Notes: generated by a model not told the origin, from the letters alone. DNA of 64,000 nt from Ideonella paludis (GCF_018069865.1 NZ_JAGQDG010000009.1:62001-126000), one strand, 5' to 3'. Shown: positions 26,725 through 36,722, numbered from the stretch's first letter. A program made the numbers and translations.

Positions 26725-27801
26725 TCATCCTGGAAGTGTTTCGGCAATGGCACGACCCAGATCAATCGTTCCGGCTTTGCCGCCTAAATCAGGCGTACGT
26801 GGTGCCTCGGGGTCCGCCAGCACCGCCTCGATCGCAGCGACGATGGCGTCATGCGCTTGGGGGTACCCCAGAAACTGCAACATCATGGCGCCTGACCAGA
26901 TCTGCCCAATGGGATTCGCGACACCCTGACCGGCAATGTCTGGCGCCGAGCCGTGGACGGGCTCAAACAACGACGGCCATTGCCGCGTGGGGTTGAGGTT
27001 GGCAGAAGGCGCAATGCCAATCGTCCCCGTGCAGGCCGGGCCCAGGTCGGAGAGGATGTCACCAAAGAGATTGCTGGCGACGACCACATCAAACTGCTGA
27101 GGACGGCGCACAAAGTGGGCGGTGAGGATGTCGATGTGGAACCGGTCCACCCTCACCTCAGGGTATTGGGGTGCCATGGCCGCCACACGCTCGTCCCAAT
27201 ACGGCATGGAGATGGCGATGCCATTGCTCTTGGTGGCCGAGGTCAGGTGGCGCTTGGGCCGCGATTGGGCCAGCTCAAAGGCGTACTTCAAGACCCGGTC
27301 GATGCCGTGGCGGGACATCACGGTCTCTTGGATCACGATCTCGCGCTCGGTGCCCTCATACATCCGGCCACCCAGACTGGTGTACTCGCCCTCGGTGTTT
27401 TCGCGCACGATCAGCATGTCGATCTCACCCGGTGCGACGCCAGCCAAAGGCGAGCGCACACCAGGCATCAGGCGGGCGGGGCGCAGGTTGATGTACTGGT
27501 CAAACTCACGCCGAAATTTGAGCAAGGAGCCCCACAAAGACACGTTATCAGGCACGGTGGCCGGCCACCCTACCGCCCCAAAGAAGATGGCGTCATAACG
27601 CGCCAGCGTGGCCTTCCAGTCCTTGGGCAGCATGTCACCGTGCTGCTGCCAGTAGGTGCAGCTGGCGAAGTCGAAGTGATCGAGCTGCAGCGAAATGCCA
27701 AAGCGGCGAGCGGTGGCCTCCAGGACCCTCAAGCCTTCCGGGACCACTTCGTGCCCGATGCCGTCGCCCGGAATGACCGCAATGCGGTGTGTCTTGTTCA
27801 T
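26725..27801 (-). CDS. Tartrate/D-malate dehydrogenase (isocitrate/isopropylmalate dehydrogenase family)
   Basis: A 358-residue NAD-dependent beta-decarboxylating dehydrogenase. Motifs are IAVIPGDGIGHEVVPEG, FGAVGWP, NLRPARLMPG, VRENTEGEYTSLGGR (substrate binding), SATKSNGI, DILTAHFV and the metal-binding NLFGDILSDLGPA. The TtuC/DmlA subgroup is suggested by DNVSLWGSLLKFRREFDQYIN. Substrates could be tartrate, D-malate or related hydroxy acids. leuB is less likely because leuCD is not adjacent. The start overlaps the stop of the upstream EamA exporter gene by four bases, so the two are coupled. Confidence 0.85.
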   Translation of the reverse strand: MNKTHRIAVIPGDGIGHEVVPEGLRVLEATARRFGISLQLDHFDFASCTYWQQHGDMLPKDWKATLARYDAIFFGAVGWPATVPDNVSLWGSLLKFRREFDQYINLRPARLMPGVRSPLAGVAPGEIDMLIVRENTEGEYTSLGGRMYEGTEREIVIQETVMSRHGIDRVLKYAFELAQSRPKRHLTSATKSNGIAISMPYWDERVAAMAPQYPEVRVDRFHIDILTAHFVRRPQQFDVVVASNLFGDILSDLGPACTGTIGIAPSANLNPTRQWPSLFEPVHGSAPDIAGQGVANPIGQIWSGAMMLQFLGYPQAHDAIVAAIEAVLADPEAPRTPDLGGKAGTIDLGRAIAETLPG

Positions 27802-28703
27802 TTCACAGCTCCAGATCGGCGGACCACCAAGGCCACGCCTGCCACAGTGAGCGCCGCCCCCATCAAGGACAGCGCGGTCAACGCCTCATCAAACAACAGC
27901 CAGGCCAACACGGCGGTGCAAGGCGGCACCAAGTACATCAGGCTGGTGACCTGCGTGGCCGCACCGCGCTGGATCAACCACACCAGCAGCGAGCTGCCGC
28001 CGATGGTCAAAACCAACACTGACCACGCCATGGCGCCCAGCAGTTGCGGCACCCAGTGCACGGGCTCGGTCTCCAAGAACGCCAAGGGTGCCGTCAGCAA
28101 CAAGGCCCCGATGAGTTGCACCGTGTTGGCCGACCGCACATCGACGGCTTGCACAAAGTGTTTTTGATAGAGCGTGCCCACTGTGATGGAGGCCAGCGCG
28201 CCCAGCGCCAGCACGAGGTTGGTGGCAGAGATTTCTGGCGTGCCCACCTTGCCGCCCACCACCAGCACCAAGCCACCAAAGCCCAGCGCCAAGCCCAGCC
28301 ACTGCCAGCGCCCAATTTGGCCGCGCCCACCTTGGGCAGACAACCAAATGGCCGTCAGCAGCGGTTGTAAACCGACGATGAGGGCGACGGCCCCCGCCGT
28401 GAGGCCCAGCTTGACGGCGGCCCATACACCGCCCAAATAGCCTCCATGCAGCAGCATGCCCGCCACCAGCAAATGCCGCCACTGCGCGGCGCCCTGAGGC
28501 CAAGCAACGCGGCTCAGCCGCACCCAGCCGCACAGCAGAATGATGGAGAAAACATAGCGCCAGGCCAGAAAGCTCATCGGCGGCGCATGCGGCATACCAA
28601 AGCGCGCCACCACAAAGCCGGTACTCCAGATCAGCACAAACACCGCAGGTGCCATGCTCACCCAAGGAGAGTCGACGGAGGTGGGGGAGCCAGCAGACTG
28701 CAT
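27798..28703 (-). CDS. EamA/DMT-family transporter
   Basis: A 301-residue inner-membrane protein with about ten hydrophobic segments in two homologous EamA halves. The first (about 15-145) starts VFVLIWSTGFVVARFGMPHAPP, and the second (about 155-292) contains SITVGTLYQKHF and ends ALTVAGVALVV. Such proteins export metabolites or amino acids by exchange or proton motive force; the substrate is unknown. It overlaps the tartrate/D-malate dehydrogenase gene by ATGA, so the transporter may move a related acid, though that is only a guess from position. Confidence 0.85.
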   Translation of the reverse strand: MQSAGSPTSVDSPWVSMAPAVFVLIWSTGFVVARFGMPHAPPMSFLAWRYVFSIILLCGWVRLSRVAWPQGAAQWRHLLVAGMLLHGGYLGGVWAAVKLGLTAGAVALIVGLQPLLTAIWLSAQGGRGQIGRWQWLGLALGFGGLVLVVGGKVGTPEISATNLVLALGALASITVGTLYQKHFVQAVDVRSANTVQLIGALLLTAPLAFLETEPVHWVPQLLGAMAWSVLVLTIGGSSLLVWLIQRGAATQVTSLMYLVPPCTAVLAWLLFDEALTALSLMGAALTVAGVALVVRRSGAVK

Positions 28704-28727
28704 GAGAGGGCGCCGTGCGACGCGCGC

Positions 28728-29297
28728 TCAACGCGCCTTGGCGCGGATCTCCGGCAAGGCCTTTTGCAGGTAATACACCATGGACCAAATGGTCAGCACC
28801 GCCGCAGCAATGATGAGCAAGGTGCCCCACAGCCGCGTATCGATCAGGCCGAACAAATTGCCGTTGTAGAGCAAGAAGGGAATCGCCACCATTTGCACCG
28901 AGGTCTTGAGCTTGCCCAGCATGTGCACCGCCACGCTGCGCGAAGCGCCGATCTGAGCCATCCATTCACGCAGCGCAGAGATGGCGATCTCACGGCCAAT
29001 GATGATCAAGGCGATCAAAGCATCGACGCGGCCATGCTCCACCAGGATCAGCAAAGACGCACAGACCAAGAATTTATCCGCGACGGGGTCGAGAAAGGCG
29101 CCGAAGGCCGAGGTCTGGTTGAGCTTGCGCGCCAAGTAGCCATCGAGCCAATCGGTGAGTGCAAACACGACAAACATGACGGTCGCCAACAGATTGCGGG
29201 TGGCCATGTCCCAGCTTTCCATCCCATAGACGAACACGATGAGCGGGATCGCCGCAATACGCGCCCAAGTCAAGAGAGTGGGGATGGTGAAAAACAT
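28728..29297 (-). CDS. pgsA: CDP-diacylglycerol-glycerol-3-phosphate 3-phosphatidyltransferase
   Basis: A 189-residue membrane enzyme making phosphatidylglycerol-phosphate. The CDP-alcohol phosphotransferase motif is complete: DGYLARKLNQTSAFGAFLDPVADK. It has four or five hydrophobic segments. ATG 29297 gives the family N-terminus FFTIPTLLTWARI. An upstream in-frame ATG would run into the convergently spaced lipoprotein gene. It follows uvrC and the TonB-like lipoprotein gene in the same direction, a common uvrC-pgsA neighbourhood. Confidence 0.94.
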   Translation of the reverse strand: MFFTIPTLLTWARIAAIPLIVFVYGMESWDMATRNLLATVMFVVFALTDWLDGYLARKLNQTSAFGAFLDPVADKFLVCASLLILVEHGRVDALIALIIIGREIAISALREWMAQIGASRSVAVHMLGKLKTSVQMVAIPFLLYNGNLFGLIDTRLWGTLLIIAAAVLTIWSMVYYLQKALPEIRAKAR

Positions 29298-29332
29298 GCG
29301 CGCATTCTGCCCTTGAAACCGCCCACGCGACG

Positions 29333-29848
29333 TCACTGATCCAAGATCATCGGCTTGAAGCGCCGCGCATCGTCATAGAGAAAGGTCTCGCGGAACTTCC
29401 AGGGCTTGGGCAGGCGCCCCACATCGCCAAAGGGCGCGGCGCGGCGCACGGCCTCTTTGGCCAACTCCACCGTGTCTTTGGCTTGGGTGGGCACGCGCAC
29501 CACCTCAATGCGGTCGATGCTGCCATCCGCCCTGACGGTGATGTCCAGCACGGGGATGGCCAACAGCGGATCAGGCGGGTCACTCAGATAGGTTTTATCG
29601 GGGTTGGCTGCCACCATGCGCTTGGCAGCACGCAGGCGGTACTCGTCCCACGTTTTCACCGGCCCTTGCAAGTTGGGCATCGCGGCTTGGGGCTCGACCT
29701 TGGCGCTGGGTGCGACAGGGGCTGCAGGCTTGGCTGGCGCTTGGGGCGCCCGGCTTGCACACCCGGACACCAAGGCCGTCACCCCAGCCGCCACCGCAGC
29801 AGAGACGACCATCACAGCACGGCCCAAAACAGTCTCAGCGAAGCGCAC
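29333..29848 (-). CDS. Lipoprotein with TonB C-terminal-like domain
   Basis: A 171-residue protein. The N-terminal signal ends in lipobox VSGC (about residue 30). A Pro/Ala linker follows, then a TonB/TolA C-terminal-like fold (about 90-160): [23 protein letters not shown] and [14 protein letters not shown]. It has no N-terminal anchor of the TonB type, so it is probably not an energy transducer and may be a periplasmic lipid-anchored partner. GTG 29848 is the likely start: AGGAGA lies 7 nt upstream, and the gene overlaps the 3' end of uvrC by 14 bases. pgsA follows 35 nt downstream. Confidence 0.75.
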   Translation of the reverse strand: MRFAETVLGRAVMVVSAAVAAGVTALVSGCASRAPQAPAKPAAPVAPSAKVEPQAAMPNLQGPVKTWDEYRLRAAKRMVAANPDKTYLSDPPDPLLAIPVLDITVRADGSIDRIEVVRVPTQAKDTVELAKEAVRRAAPFGDVGRLPKPWKFRETFLYDDARRFKPMILDQ

Positions 29849-31916
29849 GATAAATCTCCTCTGCCAAATCTCTAGAAATGCCATCCACAGTGGCCAAGTC
29901 TTCCACACTGGCGGCCGCTACACCCCGCACACCGCCGAATCTTTGCAACAGCCGTGCACGTTTTTTGGGGCCCACACCCGGAATATCTTCCAGCCGGCTG
30001 CCACCCGTGCGCACGCTGGCCCGCTTGGCGCGCATGCCGGTGATGGCAAAGCGATGGGCCTCGTCGCGAATCTGTGCGACCAGCATCAGGGCGGCGGCGT
30101 CGGGCGGCAAGGTCAGCTTGTCTCGCCCATCGGCAAAGACCAGCTCTTCCAAACCCACTTTGCGGCCCTCGCCCTTCTCGACGCCGACCAAGAGGCTGAG
30201 CGGCAGGCCCAGTTCCTCAAACACCTCACGCGCCACCCCAATCTGGCCTTTGCCGCCATCGACCAAGACCACATCAGGCAAGCGCTGCTTGCCCCCGACG
30301 GGCGCCCCGCCCTGCTCGGCGGCCGCCTCACGCCAGGCTTGGGCCAAGCGGCTGTAGCGCCGAGTCAGCACCTGGCGCATGGCGGCATAGTCATCGCCAC
30401 CCGTGATGCCTTCGATGTTGAAACGGCGGTACTCGGCATTGGCCATGCGGTGGTTCTCAAACACCACGCAAGACGCTTGTGTGGCCTCGCCCGCCGTGTG
30501 GCTGATGTCAAAGCACTCAATGCGAACTTGGTCGATGTCCTCCACCGCCAAGTCCAGCACCTCCACCAAAGCCCGCGTGCGCTCCCGCTGCGAGCCCTCT
30601 TCCGACAGCAAGCGCGCCAGTGCCAACTCGCAGCCGGTGATGGCCATGTCCAGCCAAGCACGGCGCTGCTCACGCGGCTGATGCTGGGCCTGGATCTTCA
30701 CGCCCGTCTGCTCACTCAAGGCCTTGAGCAGTTCTTTGTTAACGGCATGGCTGGTCACCAACAAGGGCGGAGGCGCCCCTTGCAGATAGTGCTGGCCCAT
30801 AAAGGCCTCAAGCACCTGCTGCTCGGCCAGTGCCAGGCTTTGAGCGGCGGTCAACTCGGGTGCGGCAGCCGGGTCATCAGTGGCCAACACGGCTTCAGCC
30901 AAGGCGGTGGCGTCCTCGACGTGGCTAGGGAAAAAGGCTCTGTCCCCCAAATGCCGGCCCCCACGCACCATGGCCAGGTTGACGCAGGCCCGCCCGCCCG
31001 CCAGCTTGACCGCCAGAATGTCCACGTCTCGGATGGCGGACGAGGCTGAGCTCTCCTCCACCGACTGCTGATGCTGCACCTTGGCCAGCAGCGAAATGCG
31101 GTTGCGCAGCTCGGCCGCTTTCTCAAAGGCCAGTACCTCCGCATGCGCCATCATTTGCGCCTGCAGCTCGTCCATCACCTGCTGCTGCTCACCCAGCAAA
31201 AAGCGCTCGGCATCCAAGACATCGCGCTGATAGTCCTCGTGCGAAATCAGACCCACGCACGGGCCAGAGCAGCGGCGGATTTGATACAGCAAGCAAGGCC
31301 GCGAGCGGTTGTTGAACACTGCGTCTTCACAAGTCCGCAGGCGAAACACCTTTTGGATGGTCTGGATCGCTTCGCGCACGGCCCAAGCATTGGGATAAGG
31401 CCCGAAGTAGCGATGCCGCCGGTCCACTGCGCCCCGGTAATAGGCCACCCGCGCAAAACGCGCAGCCGTGGGCGAGGCCTTGGCATCTTGGGCCCGCGTG
31501 CCAGTGAGCTTGATGTAGGGGTAGCTCTTGTCGTCCCGAAACAAGATGTTGAACTTAGGGTTCAGAGCCTTGATCAGGTTGTTTTCCAGCAGCAAGGCCT
31601 CGGCCTCGCTGCGCACCACCGTCGTTTCCATGCGGGCAATGCGCGCCACCATCAGGCCAATGCGCGTGCCGCCCAAGTCCTTTTGAAAGTAACTGGACAC
31701 CCGCTTTTTCAAGCTCGCGGCCTTGCCCACATACAGCACCTGATCGGCGGTGTCGAAGTAGCGATAGACCCCCGGCAAGGCCGGCAAGGCGGCCACCTCG
31801 GCCAGGAGGCGCTCGCGCGTTGCTGCGTCGGGCAGGCTAGGCGCACTGGCTGCCGGCGCAGGGCTGGGCTCGGGGGCCGGCGTCTGGTCTGGGGGCGGAG
31901 TTTCCGTGGGGCTCAT
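29835..31916 (-). CDS. uvrC: Excinuclease ABC subunit C
   Basis: A 693-residue nucleotide-excision repair endonuclease that makes the 3' and 5' cuts around lesions marked by UvrAB. An N-terminal Pro/Ala-rich stretch (1-45) is followed by the GIY-YIG domain (GVYRYFD...VLYVGKA), the Cys-rich [15 protein letters not shown], a UVR region and the RNase H-like nuclease ([30 protein letters not shown]). It ends with a C-terminal helix-hairpin-helix pair ([21 protein letters not shown]). ATG 31916 is taken as the start; it is divergent from earP with a very short gap. Confidence 0.96.
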   Translation of the reverse strand: MSPTETPPPDQTPAPEPSPAPAASAPSLPDAATRERLLAEVAALPALPGVYRYFDTADQVLYVGKAASLKKRVSSYFQKDLGGTRIGLMVARIARMETTVVRSEAEALLLENNLIKALNPKFNILFRDDKSYPYIKLTGTRAQDAKASPTAARFARVAYYRGAVDRRHRYFGPYPNAWAVREAIQTIQKVFRLRTCEDAVFNNRSRPCLLYQIRRCSGPCVGLISHEDYQRDVLDAERFLLGEQQQVMDELQAQMMAHAEVLAFEKAAELRNRISLLAKVQHQQSVEESSASSAIRDVDILAVKLAGGRACVNLAMVRGGRHLGDRAFFPSHVEDATALAEAVLATDDPAAAPELTAAQSLALAEQQVLEAFMGQHYLQGAPPPLLVTSHAVNKELLKALSEQTGVKIQAQHQPREQRRAWLDMAITGCELALARLLSEEGSQRERTRALVEVLDLAVEDIDQVRIECFDISHTAGEATQASCVVFENHRMANAEYRRFNIEGITGGDDYAAMRQVLTRRYSRLAQAWREAAAEQGGAPVGGKQRLPDVVLVDGGKGQIGVAREVFEELGLPLSLLVGVEKGEGRKVGLEELVFADGRDKLTLPPDAAALMLVAQIRDEAHRFAITGMRAKRASVRTGGSRLEDIPGVGPKKRARLLQRFGGVRGVAAASVEDLATVDGISRDLAEEIYRALR

Positions 31917-31951
31917 CGGGTGCGCATTGTGCCGCTTCGATAATGCCGCCC

Positions 31952-33103
31952 ATGACAAACACCCCAGCCCCCCGCTTGGCCCTGGCCCGCTGGGACATCT
32001 ATTGCCGGGTCATCGACAACTTTGGCGACATCGGCGTGTGCTGGCGGCTTTGCCAAGATTTGGCCTCGCGCGGCCACAGCGTGCGCCTGGTCACCGATGA
32101 CGCCAGCGCCTTGGCCTGGATGCGCACGCCAGGCGGCCAGCCGGTGGAGGTCCTGGTCTGGTCCGCGAGCGAGGCTGCCCCCTTGCCCGGCCCCGCGGCC
32201 GACGTGGTGGTGGAGGCCTTTGGCTGCGACCCGCCAGCGGCTCATGTGGCTGCTTGGCGCCAAGCGTCGATACCGCCGGTGTGGCTCAACCTGGAGTACC
32301 TGAGCGCCGAGCCTTATGTCGAGCGCAGCCATGGCCTGCCCTCGCCGCAGTGCTCTGGGCCGGGTGAAGGCCTGAGCAAATGGTTTTTCTACCCAGGTTT
32401 TACCGAACGCACGGGCGGCCTGTTGCGCGAGCCCGATGTGCAACAGCGCCAGCAGCGCTTTGACGCACGCCACTGGTGGGGCCAGATGGGCGTGCCTTGG
32501 CACGCAGCCCTGCGCACCGTGAGCCTGTTTTGCTACCCGCAAGCGCCCTTGCCCGCCCTGCTGGCGGCCCTGCCGGCCTGGAGCGAGGGGGCACCCGTGC
32601 TGCTGCTGTGCACGGCCAGCGTGAACGCCATGCTGCTGGAAGAAGCCCTTCAATCGCAGGGCTTGGCGCAGCGCATTCAAGTGCAGCGCCTGCCCTGGCT
32701 GAGTCAGGCCGACTACGACCACCTGTTGTGGGCCTGCGACCTGAACCTGGTGCGGGGGGAAGACTCTTTGGTGCGGGCCCAGTGGGCAGGTCGCCCCTTT
32801 TTGTGGCAGCTCTATGCCCAGGACGACGGCGCCCACGGCCCCAAGCTCGACGCCTTTTTGAGCCTCCACCTGGCCGGGGCCGAGGGCTCAGCCTGGGCAC
32901 CGCTGTTGCGCCAAGCCATGCAGCAATGGAATGGCTTGGCGCTAGGCTCGAGGGCTTTGGCGCTGCCTGAGGGGGCAGCCTGGCAGGCCCATGCGCTGGC
33001 CTGGCGTGAGCGCTTGAGCCAACAGCCGGATTTGTGCACGCAGTTGTTGGCCTTCGCCCAGCAAAAGGCCCAACATGGGGCTGGTGGCACTGCGCCGGCC
33101 TGA
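31952..33103 (+). CDS. earP: EF-P arginine-32 rhamnosyltransferase EarP
   Basis: A 383-residue inverting GT-B glycosyltransferase that adds rhamnose from dTDP-rhamnose to Arg32 of EF-P. The N-terminal acceptor/catalytic motif is [20 protein letters not shown], with the two family Asp residues. The nucleotide-sugar motif is [27 protein letters not shown]. An in-frame ATG at 31943 is an alternative start. efp lies about 190 nt downstream in the same direction and encodes Arg at position 32, which fits. Confidence 0.94.
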   Translation: MTNTPAPRLALARWDIYCRVIDNFGDIGVCWRLCQDLASRGHSVRLVTDDASALAWMRTPGGQPVEVLVWSASEAAPLPGPAADVVVEAFGCDPPAAHVAAWRQASIPPVWLNLEYLSAEPYVERSHGLPSPQCSGPGEGLSKWFFYPGFTERTGGLLREPDVQQRQQRFDARHWWGQMGVPWHAALRTVSLFCYPQAPLPALLAALPAWSEGAPVLLLCTASVNAMLLEEALQSQGLAQRIQVQRLPWLSQADYDHLLWACDLNLVRGEDSLVRAQWAGRPFLWQLYAQDDGAHGPKLDAFLSLHLAGAEGSAWAPLLRQAMQQWNGLALGSRALALPEGAAWQAHALAWRERLSQQPDLCTQLLAFAQQKAQHGAGGTAPA

Positions 33104-33112
33104 TAGAATCGC
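33101..33112 (+). promoter_or_regulatory. Possible -10 element of the efp promoter
   Basis: TAGAAT at 33104-33109 directly follows the earP stop codon, about 185 nt before the efp ATG. No good -35 box is visible at the right distance, so this is only a candidate. Confidence 0.35.
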
Positions 33113-33295
33113 GGGTTTTCCGCATGGGGCGAGCGCGTCACCCAAGGTCACCCGAGGGGTTCTGAGCAAGCTGTTCAGGGCCATCACCGCAGGGATTGCT
33201 GCCGCTGGCTTTGTCGTCAGCGCTCCAGCGATCAACCCGCAGGGCGACGACGAGCAAGGTAGCCCCGCCCCCACCACCCGAATCTGGAATTCACC

Positions 33296-33850
33296 ATGAA
33301 AACCGCACAGGAAATCCGCGCCGGCAACGTGATCATGCAGGGCAAAGACCCGATGGTCGTGCTCAAGACCGAATACAGCCGTGGAGGCCGCGGCGCCGCC
33401 ACCGTGCGCATCAAGATGAAGAGCCTGCTCAGTGGTTTCGGCGCCGAAACCGTGTTCAAGGCTGACGACAAGATGGACCAGATCATTCTGGACAAGAAAG
33501 AGTGCACCTACACCTACTTCGCTGACCCGATGTATGTGTTCATGGACGCTGAGTACAACCAGTTCGAGGTGGAAGCCGAGAACATGGGTGACGCCATCTC
33601 CTACCTCGAAGACAACATGACGGTTGAAGTCGTGTTCTACGACGGCAAGGCCATCTCTGTTGAGTTGCCCACCACCGTGGTGCGCGAGATCCAAACCGAC
33701 CCCGCCGTCAAGGGCGACACCTCGGGCAAGGTGCTCAAGCCTGCCAAGATCGTCGGCACCGGTTTTGAGATCTCCGTGCCCATCTTCGTGGAAAACGGCG
33801 ACAAGATCGAAATCGATACCCGCACCCACGAGTACCGCAAGCGCGTCTGA
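33296..33850 (+). CDS. efp: Translation elongation factor P (arginine type)
   Basis: A 184-residue EF-P that relieves ribosome stalling at polyproline. Three domains are present: an N-terminal KOW-like domain (1-65) and two OB folds ending [26 protein letters not shown]. The tip of the modified loop reads [11 protein letters not shown] and carries Arg at position 32, the residue rhamnosylated by EarP, not the Lys used by EpmA. earP is just upstream. A terminator follows 20 nt after the stop. Confidence 0.98.
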   Translation: MKTAQEIRAGNVIMQGKDPMVVLKTEYSRGGRGAATVRIKMKSLLSGFGAETVFKADDKMDQIILDKKECTYTYFADPMYVFMDAEYNQFEVEAENMGDAISYLEDNMTVEVVFYDGKAISVELPTTVVREIQTDPAVKGDTSGKVLKPAKIVGTGFEISVPIFVENGDKIEIDTRTHEYRKRV

Positions 33851-33870
33851 TCCCCAGACACCGCACAATC

Positions 33871-33895
33871 AAGGCACCTTCGGGTGCCTTTTTTG
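33871..33895 (+). terminator. Rho-independent terminator of efp
   Basis: AAGGCACC-TTCG-GGTGCCTT with a stable UUCG tetraloop is followed by TTTT. It lies 20 nt after the efp stop codon. Confidence 0.92.
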
Positions 33896-33915
33896 TGTCT
33901 GCCGCCTCCCCTGCC

Positions 33916-34869
33916 ATGGGCCACTTCGACTTTCATCACGCGCTGACCACGCCCTTTCGCATGCAACCGGGCCTGCGCAAGCTGGCCGCCGGCGCGCCAC
34001 AACTCACGCCGCTGCGCCCGGGGGCCCGGCACCTGCGTGAAAAGCAGGCCGTGCTGGCCCATTGGCCCACCCAAGCCCTGCTGCAAAGCCCAGGGTTTGA
34101 CGCGACACCCGCGTTATGGGCCTTGGCACTGCAGGCCCAGCAAGAACACCCCGAGGCCTTTGAAGTGAGCGAGGACGCTTGGCATGCCCGCCACCTCGGC
34201 TGGCGGGTTGATGCCCAAGGTCAGGTGCTGCAAACCCGGGCCTTGTGGCCCGATGCCGGCCCGTGCCTGCAAGCTCTGGCCCCGGCTTGGCGCCAAGCCG
34301 CGCTGTTGTGCTTGGCCTTTGCAGAGGACTTTGCCATTCTGGATGCGGCCTCTCAGCGCGTGCACTGGCTGGCCATCTGCCTGCCCTCGCACTGGGCGCC
34401 CGAGCAAAAGATTGGCCTGAGCTTTGCGGAGCTTCACGCGCCCGTGGCCGACAACCAGTTCCTGACCTCGGCCAGCGCCCACCTGGTGCGTTTGGTCACT
34501 TCGGCCCAGCGCTGGGAGCGCTTTGTGTGGACCATCACCTCACAACCCCGGCTCCATGCCCACCCTCGGCGCATGGACGCCGAGCGCTGGCCGGCGAGCC
34601 TGCAGGGTGACAGCCTCGTGGACAGCGCCTGGTGGCGCACCGAGCGCCAGACTTTCATCCCGTTGGTCGAGCGTGGCCAAGCAGTGTTCACCATCCACAC
34701 CGAGGTTACGCCGCTGCGGCAGGCGCTGCCAACGCCGGAGCACGCCGCCTTGGTCCATGACAGCTTGGCCAGCATGAGCCCGGCTGTATTGGCCTACCGC
34801 GAGCTGAGCGCGGTGCACGCCCCGCTGCTGGCTTGGCTGGCCCAGCAAGCCCAAGGCGCGCGGCCATGA
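33916..34869 (+). CDS. DUF3445 protein (heme-dependent oxidative N-demethylase-like)
   Basis: A 317-residue soluble protein resembling the DUF3445 family, whose studied members are heme-dependent oxidative N-demethylase subunits. Family-like parts include FRMQPGLRKL near the N-terminus, WLAICLPSHWAPEQKIGLSFAELHAPV and the C-terminal RTERQTFIPLVERGQAVFTIHTEVTPL. ATG 33916 is chosen since upstream codons lie in the efp terminator. It is coupled to the downstream mnmC-like gene by ATGA overlap. The substrate is unknown and the heme ligand cannot be confirmed here. Confidence 0.75.
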   Translation: MGHFDFHHALTTPFRMQPGLRKLAAGAPQLTPLRPGARHLREKQAVLAHWPTQALLQSPGFDATPALWALALQAQQEHPEAFEVSEDAWHARHLGWRVDAQGQVLQTRALWPDAGPCLQALAPAWRQAALLCLAFAEDFAILDAASQRVHWLAICLPSHWAPEQKIGLSFAELHAPVADNQFLTSASAHLVRLVTSAQRWERFVWTITSQPRLHAHPRRMDAERWPASLQGDSLVDSAWWRTERQTFIPLVERGQAVFTIHTEVTPLRQALPTPEHAALVHDSLASMSPAVLAYRELSAVHAPLLAWLAQQAQGARP

Positions 34870-36722
34870 TGCCGCTGCTCGGGCCCGGCGCATGGGCGGG
34901 CTCGCCCTGCTTTGTGCTGCTGAACACCGCATGGGACGATGGCGCTCATTTCATCGCCACCTGGGCGGCGTGGCGGGCGGACGCCCAGCGCCCCCAGCGC
35001 TTGGTCTATGTGGCCATCACCCCCACCGCTGCGCGCGAGGCATGGCGAACCGCCCTGCCCCACAGCGCCAGCGCGGACCTGGCCGCGCAGTTGGTTGCTG
35101 CCTGCCCGCCCGCCAGCCCCGACCTGCACGTCCTGCAGTTTGAGGGCGGTGCCGTGACCGTGCACCTGGCCGTGGGCACGCCGAAGCACTGGCTGCCGCA
35201 GCTGCAACTCAGCGCCAACGCGCTACTCCTGCCGGCACGCGAAGAGGCCGAGCACAGTCGCCTCTTCTCAGCCTGCGCCAGGCTGTCCGCACCGGGTGCG
35301 GTGGCCCTGACCCCGGACACCGCCGCCGCCCGCCAAGGCTTGCAAACCGCCGGCTTCATCATCGACCGGTCTACCCGTGGTCTGCTGCGCGCCCAGCGGC
35401 CACAGGCGCACGAGCCCGGCTACCGGCCGCTGCCCCCGGCCCCGCGCGGTCGGCGCCCCGCCGAGCCCTCGGGGGCTGCGGTGGTCATCGGCGCCGGCTT
35501 GGCTGGGGCGGCCGCTGCGCAGGCCCTGGCGCGACAAGGCCTTCAAGTCACCGTGCTGGAGCAAGCGCCCGAGCCCGCCCAGCGCGCGTCAGGCAATGTG
35601 GCGGGGCTGTTCCACAGCGTGGTCCATGCCCAAGACGGCGCCCATGCCCTGCTCTTGCGGGCAGCGGCCTTGTATGCCGCCACGCATTACCCAGGCCTGA
35701 TGAGCGCAGGCGCGCGTGGTGAAGTGCAGGGCTTGCTGCGTGGCATGTTGGACGACGAAGCTTCGCCGACCCCACCTGCCCAAGGCCCAAAAGTAGAAGC
35801 ACTGCAAGCCTTGCTGAAGCGGCTCGGCTTGCCCCCCGAGCATGTGCAGGCTGTGGGTGCAGAGACCGCGAGCGCCTTGGCCGGCACAGCCTTGCCCATC
35901 AGCGCTTGGCACTGTGTGCAAGCCGGTTGGATGAACCCGCCCAGTGTGGTGCAGGCCTGGCTCACCACCCCCGGAGTGACGCTGCAAACTCAAGCCCCGG
36001 TGCAGGCGCTGCGACGAGGCAGCGCCGAACACACCTGGCAAGCGGTCGATGTCCAAGGCGCCGTCTTGGCCGAAGCGCCCATCCTGGTGGTGGCCAGCGC
36101 CCAAGACAGCGCGCGGCTGCTCGCCCCTTGGAGCGACGCGGGTGCATGGCCGCTGGAGAACACACGCGGCCAAGTCACGCACATCCCCCCCGCACAGGCC
36201 GCCGCGTGGCAGGCGCCCCGGCCTCGCCTCCCGGTGGCCAGCGGCGCCTATGCCCTGAGCCTGCCGGAGGATCTGGGCGGCGGCCTGCTTTGCGGCGCCA
36301 CCAAGCAATGGGACGACGCCGACCCCACGGTAAGGGCCGAGGACCACCACCACAATCTCGGCCAGTTACAGCCCTTGTTAGGCTGGACCGCACCGCCTGA
36401 AGCTGACTGGGCCAACTTAGCCGCGCTGGGCGGCCGTGTCGGCTGGCGCCTGGCCGCGACAGACCGCTTGCCCGTGGTGGGCGCGATCGCCTCCACCGCG
36501 TTGGCGGGCATGCGGCAGCTCGAGCAGCCCCGTCATGTGCCCCGGGTGGAGGGGCTTTATGTCTGCACCGCCTTCGGCGCCCGAGGCTTGACCGTCGCGC
36601 CCTTGATGGGCGAGGTGCTGGCCGCCTGGGTTACAGGCCGCCCCATGCCACTGCCCAGCCGGGTGCTGGACGCGATCGACCCGGCGCGTTTCATCGCGCG
36701 GGCGCAGCGTCAAGGGGTCTGA
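34866..36722 (+). CDS. mnmC: MnmC-like tRNA-modification protein: intact FAD oxidase half, eroded methyltransferase half
   Basis: 618 residues, near the usual MnmC length. The C-terminal part (about 205-618) is a DAO-type oxidase with VVIGAGLAGAAAAQALARQGLQVTVLEQ, RASGNVAGLFH and the C-terminal LYVCTAFGARGLTVAPL. It should remove the carboxymethyl group of cmnm5s2U34. The N-terminal MnmD methyltransferase half aligns by order but has lost key motifs. The SAM loop normally written as G-F-G-x-G-L-N-F reads NTAWDDGAHFIATW, and the DAFFLDGFAPAKNP block reads ANALLLPAREEAEHS. The methyltransferase is probably inactive. The start at ATG 34866 overlaps the upstream stop. Confidence 0.85.
   Translation: MMPLLGPGAWAGSPCFVLLNTAWDDGAHFIATWAAWRADAQRPQRLVYVAITPTAAREAWRTALPHSASADLAAQLVAACPPASPDLHVLQFEGGAVTVHLAVGTPKHWLPQLQLSANALLLPAREEAEHSRLFSACARLSAPGAVALTPDTAAARQGLQTAGFIIDRSTRGLLRAQRPQAHEPGYRPLPPAPRGRRPAEPSGAAVVIGAGLAGAAAAQALARQGLQVTVLEQAPEPAQRASGNVAGLFHSVVHAQDGAHALLLRAAALYAATHYPGLMSAGARGEVQGLLRGMLDDEASPTPPAQGPKVEALQALLKRLGLPPEHVQAVGAETASALAGTALPISAWHCVQAGWMNPPSVVQAWLTTPGVTLQTQAPVQALRRGSAEHTWQAVDVQGAVLAEAPILVVASAQDSARLLAPWSDAGAWPLENTRGQVTHIPPAQAAAWQAPRPRLPVASGAYALSLPEDLGGGLLCGATKQWDDADPTVRAEDHHHNLGQLQPLLGWTAPPEADWANLAALGGRVGWRLAATDRLPVVGAIASTALAGMRQLEQPRHVPRVEGLYVCTAFGARGLTVAPLMGEVLAAWVTGRPMPLPSRVLDAIDPARFIARAQRQGV

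Noticed and set aside
35589-36353. 254-codon open frame on the minus strand
   Set aside because: Antisense to the conserved FAD oxidase domain of the mnmC-like gene.
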